Shown: one piece after another, positions 53,291 through 61,969 of the stretch
How the letters are laid out: every line of letters begins with the position of its first letter
Position numbering within the stretch: the first letter of the stretch is position 1
Assembly (NCBI GenBank): GCA_027459645.1
Contig: DAIDHQ010000032.1
Location: 62,001-126,000 of the forward strand
Origin: Vulcanimicrobiota bacterium
GTDB taxonomy: Bacteria > Vulcanimicrobiota > Vulcanimicrobiia > Vulcanimicrobiales > Vulcanimicrobiaceae
Length of the DNA stretch: 64,000 bases
Reading direction: 5' to 3'
Made by a program: the position numbers and the translations under genes
The notes under the pieces: generated by a model
Seen by the model: the letters and a program-made list of their open reading frames with translations, nothing else
Databases searched by the model: none
What the model was told of the DNA's origin: nothing

Positions 53291-53742
53291 TCGAGCTACA
53301 ACCGGTAGCGATCGTTCGCTCGCCGCGCACCGACCGGCGCGACGACGACTGGGGTGCCGTCGAATCCACGATCGAACTCGACGAGCGCTTCGCCCCGCAA
53401 GCGCTCGACGGCATCGAAGCATTCTCGCATCTCGAAATCGTTTTTCTCTTACACGCAATCAACGAAAGCGAAGTTGAAACGACCGCGCGTCACCCGCGCA
53501 ATAATCCCGAGTGGCCGAAGGTCGGCATCTTTGCGCAGCGTGGCGCGCGCAGACCAAATCGCATCGGCGTCTCGCGTTGCGAACTGGTGCGGCGGGAGGG
53601 CCGGACGCTCGTCGTGCGCGGTCTCGATGCAAATGACGGCTCTCCGGTGCTGGATATTAAGCCGTACATGCGGGAGTTCGGCCCGCGCGGCGACGTGCGC
53701 CAACCCCCATGGGCAGATGAGGTCATGAGCCGCTACTACTGA
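53287..53742 (+). CDS. trmO: tRNA (N6-threonylcarbamoyladenosine-37) methyltransferase TrmO-like
   Basis: A 151-residue UPF0066/TsaA/YaeB protein that methylates t6A37 in tRNAs with SAM. It begins LQPVAIVRSPRTD; HLEIVFLLH, GIFAQRGARRPNRIGVSRCELV (the conserved FATRSPxRPNxIG variant) and LDIKPYMREFG are diagnostic. It is the short form without the C-terminal extension. The ATG overlaps the previous stop. Confidence 0.92.
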   Translation: MIELQPVAIVRSPRTDRRDDDWGAVESTIELDERFAPQALDGIEAFSHLEIVFLLHAINESEVETTARHPRNNPEWPKVGIFAQRGARRPNRIGVSRCELVRREGRTLVVRGLDANDGSPVLDIKPYMREFGPRGDVRQPPWADEVMSRYY

Positions 53743-53816
53743 TCGCCGTTTAACCGCGCCGACGTTGGTCGAGCACCGTCGGTCAAAGCTGACTCCTCAA
53801 GGACACCACCATCCGC

Positions 53817-53822
53817 TAGTGT
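53817..53822 (+). promoter_or_regulatory. -10-like element six bases before the EAL gene
   Basis: TAGTGT, six bases, then ATG at 53829, again the leaderless geometry seen at 41157, 49342 and 58084. Confidence 0.45.
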
Positions 53823-53828
53823 CTCCTC

Positions 53829-54668
53829 ATGATAGAAACTCCAACGCCGGTGCCGTTCGACGCCGGACCGCCGGACTTTGATCTGGAAGCGGTCATCGCC
53901 CAAGATCAACTCGTGCTACGCTATCAACCGATCGTCGATTTGCACGATGACAGCCTGTTTGCCGTCGAGGCACTGTTGCGCTGGATGCACCCGACGCACG
54001 GGGAGTTGCTTCCGGCGGCATTTCTCGGGCAGATTCGCAGCGACCGCGATCATCGCGAGCTCGACCTCTGGGTTCTCAACCGAGCGATGCAAGAAGTTGC
54101 CATATTGCCGCCCGCGTTTGGTTCGGTCGCGCTCTCCATCAACGTCGGAGCCGAGCATCTGGGAGCGCCGAATTCAATCGCCGATCTCGTGGCCGCGATA
54201 GCGCGCAGCGACTTCGATCCGCGCCGGCTGATCGTCGAACTGACGGAAAGCTCCGCGCTTCGCGACACGGCTGCGGCCGTTTCGAGAATCGACGAACTCA
54301 AACGCGCCGGTGTGCGGTTCGCGATCGACGATTTCGGCACTGGTTGCGCCACTCTCGATTATCTCGCACGTCTACCCGCCGACTTTTTAAAAATCGATCG
54401 CAGCTTTATTGCCGCGTTCCGCGAGGAGAAACGTGCGGCAATCGTCGAGGCCGTCTTGATGCTCGCGCGCCGGTTCGATATCGCCGTCGTCGTGGAGGGC
54501 ATCGAGCGCGAAGAGCAACTTGATTTTGCCCGATCACGGCGCGCCCGATACGCGCAAGGCTTCTTCCTGGGGCGGCCGTTACCACTGGCAGCCTTATTCG
54601 CGCGCGCGGAGACACCGGCGCGACACCGGCGCGATGTACGCTTAGGGCGTCCTTCCAGACATCGCTAG
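53829..54668 (+). CDS. EAL-domain cyclic-di-GMP phosphodiesterase
   Basis: A 279-residue cytoplasmic protein that is almost only an EAL domain. All key positions are present: VEALLRW (EAL-type), SINVGAEHL (Asn), ELTESS (Glu), IDDFGTGCATLDYL (DDFGTG), LKIDRSFI (Lys, Asp), VVVEGIERE (Glu) and AQGFFLGRP. It should hydrolyse c-di-GMP. No sensor or GGDEF domain is attached and none lies nearby. A basic tail follows the domain. Confidence 0.93.
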   Translation: MIETPTPVPFDAGPPDFDLEAVIAQDQLVLRYQPIVDLHDDSLFAVEALLRWMHPTHGELLPAAFLGQIRSDRDHRELDLWVLNRAMQEVAILPPAFGSVALSINVGAEHLGAPNSIADLVAAIARSDFDPRRLIVELTESSALRDTAAAVSRIDELKRAGVRFAIDDFGTGCATLDYLARLPADFLKIDRSFIAAFREEKRAAIVEAVLMLARRFDIAVVVEGIEREEQLDFARSRRARYAQGFFLGRPLPLAALFARAETPARHRRDVRLGRPSRHR

Positions 54669-54705
54669 GATGGTGCCGAGAGCGAGTGGCGACCTTCCTC
54701 ACTTC

Positions 54706-54741
54706 AAAAGGCGGCCCGCACGGACGTGCGGCCGCCTTTTA
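54706..54741. terminator. bidirectional terminator between convergent genes
   Basis: AAAAGGCGGC, a bulged C, CGCAC, loop GGAC, GTGCG, GCCGCCTTTT: A-tract and T-tract on either side of a G+C stem. It lies after the EAL gene and overlaps the stop codon of the convergent TetR gene. Confidence 0.8.
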
Positions 54742-55356
54742 TCGCTTCGTAATATGCGTCGCAATCGTGAGGGCGAGATCGGCGATTTCGCGATCGTTGG
54801 TTGCAAACGGCGGAACCCCGATGCGCGGGCCCACGAGCGTGGCGTAAAACAGCGAGCCAAACAGCATTCCAATGGCAAAACGCGCGTCGGACTCCTCACC
54901 GGAGAAATCGTGCATGCTCGTTAGATGTTTCGCAAACACTTCATACGTGCGCTTCACTTGCGGACCCACCGTTTGTCGTATATGCAGTTCGCGATGGTCT
55001 TGAAGCCACAACGTGTAGAGCCACTGACGCCGGCGAACCCACTCGACGTACTCGCTCCCTAGCTGCGCAAGGAAAGCATGGCAGGTCCGCGCTTCACGAA
55101 TGGCTCTTCCGAGCTGTTCGACGGCGTTTTCGAATACGTGTGAATCCAGCGCAGCGAGCTCGTCTGCAATCGCTGCCTTTCGCGGGAAGTAATGCCGAAG
55201 CAACGAGAGACTGATTCCGGCTTCGGCGGCGATTTCGCTCAGGGTCGTTCCATCGAAACCGCGTTGCGCGAAGAGCTGCAACGCGCAGCGAACGATTTTC
55301 TCCCTACGCTCGCCGTTCCGCGGACGCCCCCGGCGCGTCCGGCTGATCGTGCTCAG
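54739..55356 (-). CDS. TetR-family regulator with apparent CTG start
   Basis: A TetR regulator of 205 residues if read from CTG at 55356. From there it starts STISRTRRGRPRNGERREKIVRCALQLFAQRGFDGTTLSEIAAEAGISLSLLRHYF (split here only by its natural flow: helix 1, then HTH), the usual basic arm and complete DNA-binding domain. A stop lies three codons upstream and no ATG, GTG or TTG occurs before a TTG at 55281, which would cut off helix 1. The C-terminal ligand domain is divergent. It faces the MalT/SARP-like gene. Confidence 0.85.
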   Translation of the reverse strand: MSTISRTRRGRPRNGERREKIVRCALQLFAQRGFDGTTLSEIAAEAGISLSLLRHYFPRKAAIADELAALDSHVFENAVEQLGRAIREARTCHAFLAQLGSEYVEWVRRRQWLYTLWLQDHRELHIRQTVGPQVKRTYEVFAKHLTSMHDFSGEESDARFAIGMLFGSLFYATLVGPRIGVPPFATNDREIADLALTIATHITKR

Positions 55357-55404
55357 TTGTGATTAACCTACAAAGTCGCGTTAGAAAAATCTGTTCCTAG
55401 GCGC

Positions 55405-55410
55405 TATACT
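55405..55410 (+). promoter_or_regulatory. -10 box for the MalT/SARP-like gene
   Basis: TATACT, 15 bases before the ATG at 55426, with TTAGAA 18 bases further upstream as a possible -35. No ribosome site is visible before the ATG. Confidence 0.5.
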
Positions 55411-55425
55411 GCCGATACTACCACA

Positions 55426-58062
55426 ATGGGTGACGCAGCGCGCAAGCATTTGCTCGAGCGGATTCTCGATCCCGGCATTTCGTACGTCTATATCGTCGCG
55501 CAAAAAGGTGCCGGATGCGAGCGGCTCCTTGCTGACATCGGCAAGCGGAGTAAGCCTGGTGCATTCGCGCTTTTCAACGGATGGGACCGATCGAGCGCGG
55601 AAGAGCGAGCAACCTTCCGCCGTTTCCTCTCCAAACCGCCGAGCGGCCGGCGTATCGTCGTTACCGGCGAAGATCCGCTCATCGAATCACCCTTTTCATC
55701 CTCGTTACCCGAAGAGCAGTGCTTTGTTACCGACGCCGATCTCGCGTTAGATCGCGAAGATGCGGCGCAACTTCTCAAAGGTTCGCAAGCGTCCCGCGAC
55801 TTTATCGATTTTGCATTCAGCTTAACTCAGGGTCATGCGGGCGCCTTGACGTTCGTCTGCCGAACGCTCGCTCGCGACGGAGAACGCGCCGCGCGCGATC
55901 TCGGCTCTTCCGCATACCTGCCCCTTTTCGAGTTCGTGCGCGGCTGGGTTCTCGCGAGTTTGTCCGAGGAAGAACGCCGCGTGCTTCTTTCCGTTGCCGC
56001 GATCGGAAGCGATCCAGGCGCCGACGCCATCGCCGCTTCACTGTCGCCCGACGCTATCGAACGCGCCATCGATTCGCTGCTCAGGCGTCGGGCGGTCGCC
56101 GAAGTGAACGGAAGAATCGAGATCATTCCCTTTATAGAAGCGGCGGTGAAAAATGCGTTTGCACCGGAGATTCACGGAATCGCACAACAAACGATCGACA
56201 ATCTGCGCCGTCGAGGCCAATTCATTGCGTCGGCCAGAGCGGCACTGACGATCGGCGCAACTTCGATGGCATCGAATTTAGTTCGATCGTTGCCGACGCC
56301 CGATCTCTTCGCCTGGGAGCCGCAACTCGAAGCGGTCGTGGATGCGCTTCCAGAAGCTGACGTGGCGCCCGACCCGCGCTTGTGGCTCGCCGCTTTTCGG
56401 CGCCGGCGCATTTTCATCGACTCCAACGTCTTGCAAAGCGAAGGTGAAACGCTTCTGGCCTTATTCGACAATGAAGTCGACCCGTTGATCACAAAGGCAG
56501 CGCGGGCTTATCTCGCCTCCATCTACGAAGAAAACTTCCAACACGCGCAAGCGGATCGGCTATTCAACGAGCTCGCAGGAGAGTGCGCGGCGGTGCCGGA
56601 TGCCGCCGACCGCATTGCATTCGCGATACGATCCAGCGTGCTCGCGCGACGGGGCGACATGTCGGGCGCCACGGCTGCGCTGCAAATGGTACGCATTACC
56701 GGAATATCGACGCCGCTTGCGGCAAAGATGGCAAACATCTTGAGTATCGAACGCGCGGCTCGCAATGGAGACTGGCAAGCAGAACGGATTTTCCACCAAC
56801 GGCAACTCGAACTCGCCCGTAGCCGGGACGACCGCCTATGGCTCATGGAAATGCTGCTCGAGTATGCCTACGCGGCGGCCACGAACAACGACCTGGATAC
56901 ACTAAATGCGTGCCGGGACGAAATGCGCGCGGTGCGGGAGTTCCACTTGCTCGGTCCCTACGCGGCATTTTCCTCAATCGGCGCGAGTCCCATCAACTTT
57001 GTAGCGGATCGCTTCGGCTTACCTCGGATGCGCTCGATGATGCATTTCGTCGAGGCCTATTTCTCGGGCTCGGCAACCGAAGCGTGCGCGCGATATGGAG
57101 CCGCACGGGAAGAACTTCAAGATTCCGCACTCTACGCCATGCGCGCCGTGAACGCGGTGGCGCTCTCGCAGGTCCTTCCGCGTAGGCGCGCGGAGTTTCT
57201 TGACGAAGCGGCGTCGCTCGCGACGCAACTGAATTGGGTTTCGCTCCAGGGGTCGATCTCGCACCTGTTGATCGGCGAACTCCCATCCCAGAGGCAGCCG
57301 CTGCGAGCATTGGTCGTACATCTGCGCGAACTCGCGGACACCGCAGCGCGCCCGAACGTGATGCTGAACCTCTTGGGCGGCACCGTTGCGTGCGGCAACC
57401 GCACGCTCAACGTTTCTCGCAAGGTTTTCGACTTGCTCGTCGCCTTGGCGGTACGCGCGCGGCCGCTGCATCGCGACGATCTATGCGAGATGATCTGGCC
57501 GGATGAGGAGGTGCAAGATGCGGTTAATGCCCTCAAAATGACCGTGCGCCGCGCCCGATTGCAATGCGGGGATCCCAACGTCGTAACCTTCGCAAAAACA
57601 GCCTACGCGCTCGGCTCGCACGTCGCCGTCGACGTGCGGCAGATTCGCGCCGATTGTGAGCTGGCGTTCAAACATAAGGAGCATTTCAAAAGGCTGCGCG
57701 GAAAGCTAAACGAGTACTACCTCAAGCTTGCAGCGGGAACGCCCAAACATCTCCAGGACTACGAATGGTTCGTCGGCACGAACGCATCGCTGCAGAATCT
57801 GCAAATAGAGCTCGGCAGTATGTTGGCACGCGACGCCCTGGCGCGCGAAGACTTCGAATCGGTCCGCGCCCTCACTCCGGTCATGCTCGAATGCGATCCC
57901 TGCGACGAGTTCGCCTGGGAAATCACGATTCGCGCACATATCCAAAGCGGCGACGTCGCCGCAGCGCGGCGCGCAGCTGCCGAATATGCGTCCCTCGCGC
58001 AACGATCGGGATGCCGGGTCTCGCCGGCGCTCGTCGGACTCGCGGGGCGCCACATCGCCTAA
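55426..58062 (+). CDS. MalT/SARP-like regulator with degenerate P-loop
   Basis: An 878-residue regulator: N-terminal STAND/MalT-like region (1-300) whose P-loop reads AQKGAGCER (25-33), lacking the GK[ST] lysine; a helical repeat region (300-640); a winged helix of the OmpR/Trans_reg_C type at about 654-732 (NVSRKVFDLLVALAVRARP, LCEMIWPDEEVQDAVNALKMTVRRAR); and a C-terminal BTAD-like TPR domain (about 733-878). Order wHTH-BTAD is that of SARP activators. It likely activates transcription without ATP control. Targets unknown; the aquaporin gene follows by 21 bases. Confidence 0.83.
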   Translation: MGDAARKHLLERILDPGISYVYIVAQKGAGCERLLADIGKRSKPGAFALFNGWDRSSAEERATFRRFLSKPPSGRRIVVTGEDPLIESPFSSSLPEEQCFVTDADLALDREDAAQLLKGSQASRDFIDFAFSLTQGHAGALTFVCRTLARDGERAARDLGSSAYLPLFEFVRGWVLASLSEEERRVLLSVAAIGSDPGADAIAASLSPDAIERAIDSLLRRRAVAEVNGRIEIIPFIEAAVKNAFAPEIHGIAQQTIDNLRRRGQFIASARAALTIGATSMASNLVRSLPTPDLFAWEPQLEAVVDALPEADVAPDPRLWLAAFRRRRIFIDSNVLQSEGETLLALFDNEVDPLITKAARAYLASIYEENFQHAQADRLFNELAGECAAVPDAADRIAFAIRSSVLARRGDMSGATAALQMVRITGISTPLAAKMANILSIERAARNGDWQAERIFHQRQLELARSRDDRLWLMEMLLEYAYAAATNNDLDTLNACRDEMRAVREFHLLGPYAAFSSIGASPINFVADRFGLPRMRSMMHFVEAYFSGSATEACARYGAAREELQDSALYAMRAVNAVALSQVLPRRRAEFLDEAASLATQLNWVSLQGSISHLLIGELPSQRQPLRALVVHLRELADTAARPNVMLNLLGGTVACGNRTLNVSRKVFDLLVALAVRARPLHRDDLCEMIWPDEEVQDAVNALKMTVRRARLQCGDPNVVTFAKTAYALGSHVAVDVRQIRADCELAFKHKEHFKRLRGKLNEYYLKLAAGTPKHLQDYEWFVGTNASLQNLQIELGSMLARDALAREDFESVRALTPVMLECDPCDEFAWEITIRAHIQSGDVAAARRAAAEYASLAQRSGCRVSPALVGLAGRHIA

Positions 58063-58071
58063 GCGCGCGGG

Positions 58072-58077
58072 TACGAT
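58072..58077 (+). promoter_or_regulatory. -10-like element six bases before the aquaporin gene
   Basis: TACGAT, six bases, then GTG at 58084. It falls in the 21-base gap after the regulator gene, so the aquaporin may have its own leaderless transcript. Confidence 0.4.
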
Positions 58078-58083
58078 GTAAGG

Positions 58084-58821
58084 GTGAGCCGGCAGAGACC
58101 GCCCGATGATATGCCCTCCGAGATACCGCTGGCCAGGCGGCTGCTCGGAGAGTGCGTTGGAACTTTCGTACTGACGTTCGTTGCCGCCGGCGCAGACATT
58201 CTCGATCACACCTATCCCGGTGGCATCGGCCACGCCGCCCGCTACACGGCGCCCGGCGTAGCGGTCATGGCGATGATCTGGAGCCTGAGCGGTCTCTCGG
58301 GAGCACACATCAATCCGGCAATTTCCATCGGATTTGCGCTGCGCCGAAGCTTTCCGTGGAAGCTTGTCACGCCGTACGTGATCGCGCAGTTGATCGGCGC
58401 GATATGTGCCGCGTTTTTGCTGCATGCAATCTTCGGCGACGCGATCGCCGCAGGCGTCACGAAGAATCTTCCGCCTTTTACACGCGCGCAAGGCTTCGTG
58501 ATGGAAGTCGTCTTGACGTTCTTTCTTGCGTTCACGATTTTAGGCACAGCCGATCAGAAAGCCGTCGTGGGTAAGAATGCCGCCCTGGCGGTCGGCGGCG
58601 TCGTCGCACTCTGCGGCTTAGCGTTCAGCCCGGTGAGCGGAGCGTCGATGAATCCCGCGCGCTCGCTTGGGCCGACGGTTGCATCGCTGCATTTCTCGCA
58701 TGCCTTCACATACATCCTCGCACCGGTCGCGGGCGCCGCACTTGCGGCCCTCGTCGCGGAAATCATGTACGGCCGCGCGTCGGAACCGGATCGCGAAGCC
58801 GCCCGGGGAAAGAGCGCCTAA
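58084..58821 (+). CDS. MIP-family channel (aquaporin/glycerol facilitator)
   Basis: A 245-residue channel with six helices and both half-helix motifs, SGAHINPAIS and SGASMNPARSLGP. It has the AEF-like start LLGECVGTFVLTFVAAGADI. The Arg after the second NPA is present. The remaining selectivity residues were not assigned, so water versus small-solute transport is open. GTG start at 58084. Confidence 0.94.
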   Translation: MSRQRPPDDMPSEIPLARRLLGECVGTFVLTFVAAGADILDHTYPGGIGHAARYTAPGVAVMAMIWSLSGLSGAHINPAISIGFALRRSFPWKLVTPYVIAQLIGAICAAFLLHAIFGDAIAAGVTKNLPPFTRAQGFVMEVVLTFFLAFTILGTADQKAVVGKNAALAVGGVVALCGLAFSPVSGASMNPARSLGPTVASLHFSHAFTYILAPVAGAALAALVAEIMYGRASEPDREAARGKSA

Positions 58822-58838
58822 ACGTCGCAGTAGAGCGC

Positions 58839-59672
58839 ATGGAAGCGATCGTCGTCACGGGTGCCTCGAGCGGCATCGGTCACGAGACCGCGCTGCTCTT
58901 TGCGCAGCGCGGGTATCTCGTCTTCGCCGGAGTGCGCAAAGAAGCCGATCGCGAACGGCTTGAAGCCGAGCATCAAAACCTTCGCCCGGTCATCCTCGAC
59001 GTTACGGTGCCTGCCGACGTGACGCGTTGCGTCGAAACGATTCGCGCGAGCGGCGCGTCGCTGCACGCAGTAGTCAGTAATGCGGGCGTCGCGGTTGCCG
59101 GTCCGCTGGAATATTTGCCGATCGAGTCGCTGCGCGCGCAATTCGAAGTGAATGTCTATGGCCCGATCGCCCTGACGCAGGCGATGCTGCCGTTGTTGCG
59201 TTCCACGGGTGGGCGCCTGGTTTTTATCGGATCGATCGCCGGGCGTCTTTCGGCGCCGTTCGTCGGACCATATAGCGCATCGAAAGCTGCGCTCGCAAGC
59301 TTCGTCGACGCATTGCGCCAAGAGTTGCGCGGAAGCGGCGTCGACGTTTCGCTCTTCGAATTCGCCGCGGTAAAGACGCCGATCTGGGAGAAAGGGCGCA
59401 ATGCTAAAGACCGCATCGTCGCACAGATGCCGCCGGAAGCGATGCAGCGCTATGGAAAGTTCATCGATGCGATCGTCGCTCAAACGCGCCGAGAAGAAAC
59501 CGAGGGGATGGACGCGAGCGTGGTCGCGAACGCCGTGTTCGCCGCCCTGACGTCTGCAAAACCACGCGAACGCTACGTGATCGGAAAGCAGGCGCGGATT
59601 CAAGCTATCGCGGCGATGCTTCCGCCAAAGACGCGCGACAAGCTCGTCAGATCCGCAATGAAACTACCGTAA
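58839..59672 (+). CDS. short-chain dehydrogenase/reductase
   Basis: A classical SDR of 277 residues: VVTGASSGIGHETALLF, VSNAGVAVAG, VFIGSIAGRLSAPFVGPYSASKAAL with catalytic Ser, Tyr and Lys, and VDVSLFEFAAVKTPIW. The long C-terminal part resembles the 17-beta-hydroxysteroid/retinol dehydrogenase group. Substrate unknown. Starts 17 bases after the aquaporin stop. Confidence 0.92.
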   Translation: MEAIVVTGASSGIGHETALLFAQRGYLVFAGVRKEADRERLEAEHQNLRPVILDVTVPADVTRCVETIRASGASLHAVVSNAGVAVAGPLEYLPIESLRAQFEVNVYGPIALTQAMLPLLRSTGGRLVFIGSIAGRLSAPFVGPYSASKAALASFVDALRQELRGSGVDVSLFEFAAVKTPIWEKGRNAKDRIVAQMPPEAMQRYGKFIDAIVAQTRREETEGMDASVVANAVFAALTSAKPRERYVIGKQARIQAIAAMLPPKTRDKLVRSAMKLP

Positions 59673-59680
59673 CGCGCCGT

Positions 59681-59968
59681 TTAGCCGCGCGGGCCGAAGC
59701 CACGATACCCTCTCACCGGGATCAGCTGGCATTCGACCATGTCGTGAGCGACGAGCGGAAGGCGCATCAACGCCGACATCGCCTCGTCGCGCGATGGCGA
59801 CTCCACGAGCAAGCATGCGCCGAGCACGTCTTCGCGGCTCCACGCGTTGCGCACGATGCCCTCGCCGTAGAGCGCGCGCACGGCCTCGGCTTCGGCATCG
59901 AGCAGTGCGTCGAACTGCGCTTGCGAATAGCGCTCGGTGAGACGCCGGACGAGCGCGACGAACTGCAT
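59681..59968 (-). CDS. YciI/muconolactone-isomerase-like small protein
   Basis: A 95-residue ferredoxin-like-fold protein: MQFVALVRRLTERYSQ at the start, YGEGIVRNAWSREDVLGACLLVE in the middle, MSALMRLPLVAHDMVECQLIPV at the end. It resembles dimeric alpha-beta barrel proteins (YciI, muconolactone isomerase). Activity unknown. The ATG overlaps the DUF5069 stop. Confidence 0.75.
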   Translation of the reverse strand: MQFVALVRRLTERYSQAQFDALLDAEAEAVRALYGEGIVRNAWSREDVLGACLLVESPSRDEAMSALMRLPLVAHDMVECQLIPVRGYRGFGPRG

Positions 59969-60417
59969 CAGCTGGCAACCTCGGGAAACATGCGGCGATC
60001 GTCCGCATCGAGGATGTCGACCAAGAATTCGAGTTCGGGATGCGCACGCATCGTTTCGCCATGATTGGCGAGGAAGAATTCCTGATCGCGCGCGTGACGC
60101 GGGCGCAGATGGGTGATCGCGCCGTTGATCTCGTCGTACGCCGCGGGATCGCTATGCGCGCGGACCCACGCGGCAACCTCGTGTTCATCGGCCGCTTCCG
60201 CCACGATCCGACGTAAGTCATCTTCTTCGATGCCCAGCCGAATCAGCAGGTAACCGGAAAGCCCGAGCATCGTCGGCGCGTTAATGAGGTAGGGCCCAGG
60301 GTTGCCGCCCGGCAGAAACGCTCGCAACTTGTCGATCGTTCGGGGCAGCAGTACGAGCCCGTCGAGCGTCGCTCGGCACGATCGCGGCGGGCGCGCGGTC
60401 AAATCCAACGGTTCCAT
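59968..60417 (-). CDS. DUF5069 protein
   Basis: A 149-residue DUF5069 member: LDLTARPPRSCRATLDGLVLLPRTIDKLRA is the family N-terminus, and LGIEEDDLRRIV and VAAWVRAHSD follow. No function is known. ATG at 60417. On the other strand an ATG at 60416 could start ubiD, in which case the start codons would interlock (CATG). Confidence 0.85.
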   Translation of the reverse strand: MEPLDLTARPPRSCRATLDGLVLLPRTIDKLRAFLPGGNPGPYLINAPTMLGLSGYLLIRLGIEEDDLRRIVAEAADEHEVAAWVRAHSDPAAYDEINGAITHLRPRHARDQEFFLANHGETMRAHPELEFLVDILDADDRRMFPEVAS

Positions 60418-60454
60418 GCAAGCTACTACGCCGAACGCACCGAAGGAACCCGTC

Positions 60455-61969
60455 ATGGCTTTCGATACCCTCCGGTCGTTCGTCGATGCGCTGCGGCGCG
60501 CCGGCGAGTTGCATACGATCGGCGCCGAAGTCGATCCGCATCTCGAGATCGCCGAAATCACGGATCGCGTCGTCAAGGCAGGCGGCCCCGCGCTATTGTT
60601 CGAGCGCGTCAAGGGCAGCCGTTTTCCGGTGCTGACCAATCAATTCGGATCGCAGCGCCGCATGTCGATGGCACTTGGCGTCGAGCACTTGAACGAAGCC
60701 GCGCAACGCCTGCGCGCGCTGATCGATCTTTCGCCACCCGGCCCGTCGCTTGGCGAGAAGTTCAACGCGTTGCGCCGGTTCGCGCCGCTCGCAAACGCCA
60801 TTCCGAAAACCGTTCGAGAAGGCTCGTCGCAGGACGTCGTCATGCGCGAACCCGATCTCACGAAACTTCCCGTACTTACCACGTGGCCGCTCGACGGCGG
60901 ACCGTTTATCACGTTGCCGCTCGTCATCACCAAAGATCCGCGCACGAACCGGCCGAACGTCGGGATGTACCGCATGCAGGTCTATAACGCGACGGAGACC
61001 GGCATGCATTGGCAACGCCACAAACAAGGCCGCGCTCACGCGCAGTTGTGGGGCGACAAAGTTCCGGTCGCCGTCGCCATCGGCAGCGATCCCACGTTGA
61101 CGTATGCGGCAACGGCGCCGCTGCCTCCGGTCCTCGACGAATTTGCGTTTGCCGGTTTGCTGCGCGGCAAGCCCGTGTCGCTCGTACAAGCGAAGACGAT
61201 CGACGTTAAGGTGCCTGCCGACGCAGAATTCGTGCTGGAAGGCTACGTGGATAACACCGACTTGCGGACGGAAGGACCGTTCGGCGATCACACCGGCGTC
61301 TATAGCCTGGCGGACATCTATCCCACGTTTCACGTGACGTGCATAACGCATCGGCGCGATCCCATTTACGCCGCAACCGTGGTCGGAAAGCCGCCGATGG
61401 AAGATGCGTGGCTGGGTAAAGCGACGGAACGCCTATTCTTGCCGCTCTTGCAGATGGTGCTCCCCGAAGTCGTCGATATGAATCTGCCGGTCGAAGGCGG
61501 TTTTCATAATCTCGCGATCGTATCGATTCGCAAACAGTATCCCGGACACGCGAAGAAGGTGATGAACGCGCTCTGGGGCCTGGGACACATGATGATGCTG
61601 ACGCGAGTACTGGTGATCGTCGACGCAGACGTGGACGTACAAGACACGCGCAGCGTTGCCTGGTTCGTGCTCAACAATCTCGCACCCGAACGCGACGTCG
61701 TCACGATGCCCGGTCCCGTCGACGATCTCGATCATGGTTCGTACAGCGTTGCGTACGGGACGAAGCTGGGCATCGACGCGACGCGCAAGGGCCCGAGCGA
61801 AGGCTACATGCGCGAATGGCCGCCGGACATCGTCATGGCCGATGCCATGCGCGAGCGCGTCACGAAGCGATGGAAAGACTTCGGCCTCGACCGCATTGCA
61901 AAATCGCTCGTCCCCGACGACTGGTCTGGCCAAGGCCCGCGCGCCTTCCAGAGGCTCGTACGTGATTAA
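60455..61969 (+). CDS. UbiD-family decarboxylase
   Basis: A 504-residue UbiD-like decarboxylase that uses prenylated FMN. Hallmarks are FNALRRFAPL, DLTKLPVLTTWPLDGGPFITLP, NVGMYRMQV, the HWQRHKQG segment, EGPFGDHTGVYS with catalytic acids, and VDMNLPVEGGFHNLAIVSI. I used the ATG at 60455, which has GAAGGA seven bases upstream. Paired with UbiA, it fits the late steps of a menaquinone (futalosine-type) route. The flavin prenyltransferase UbiX is not in the window. Confidence 0.92.
   Translation: MAFDTLRSFVDALRRAGELHTIGAEVDPHLEIAEITDRVVKAGGPALLFERVKGSRFPVLTNQFGSQRRMSMALGVEHLNEAAQRLRALIDLSPPGPSLGEKFNALRRFAPLANAIPKTVREGSSQDVVMREPDLTKLPVLTTWPLDGGPFITLPLVITKDPRTNRPNVGMYRMQVYNATETGMHWQRHKQGRAHAQLWGDKVPVAVAIGSDPTLTYAATAPLPPVLDEFAFAGLLRGKPVSLVQAKTIDVKVPADAEFVLEGYVDNTDLRTEGPFGDHTGVYSLADIYPTFHVTCITHRRDPIYAATVVGKPPMEDAWLGKATERLFLPLLQMVLPEVVDMNLPVEGGFHNLAIVSIRKQYPGHAKKVMNALWGLGHMMMLTRVLVIVDADVDVQDTRSVAWFVLNNLAPERDVVTMPGPVDDLDHGSYSVAYGTKLGIDATRKGPSEGYMREWPPDIVMADAMRERVTKRWKDFGLDRIAKSLVPDDWSGQGPRAFQRLVRD

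Noticed and set aside
55357-55373. Rex operator (TTGTGA-N-TCACAA type)
   Set aside because: TTGTGATTAACCTACAA matches only the outer four bases on each side; more likely a TetR operator or chance.
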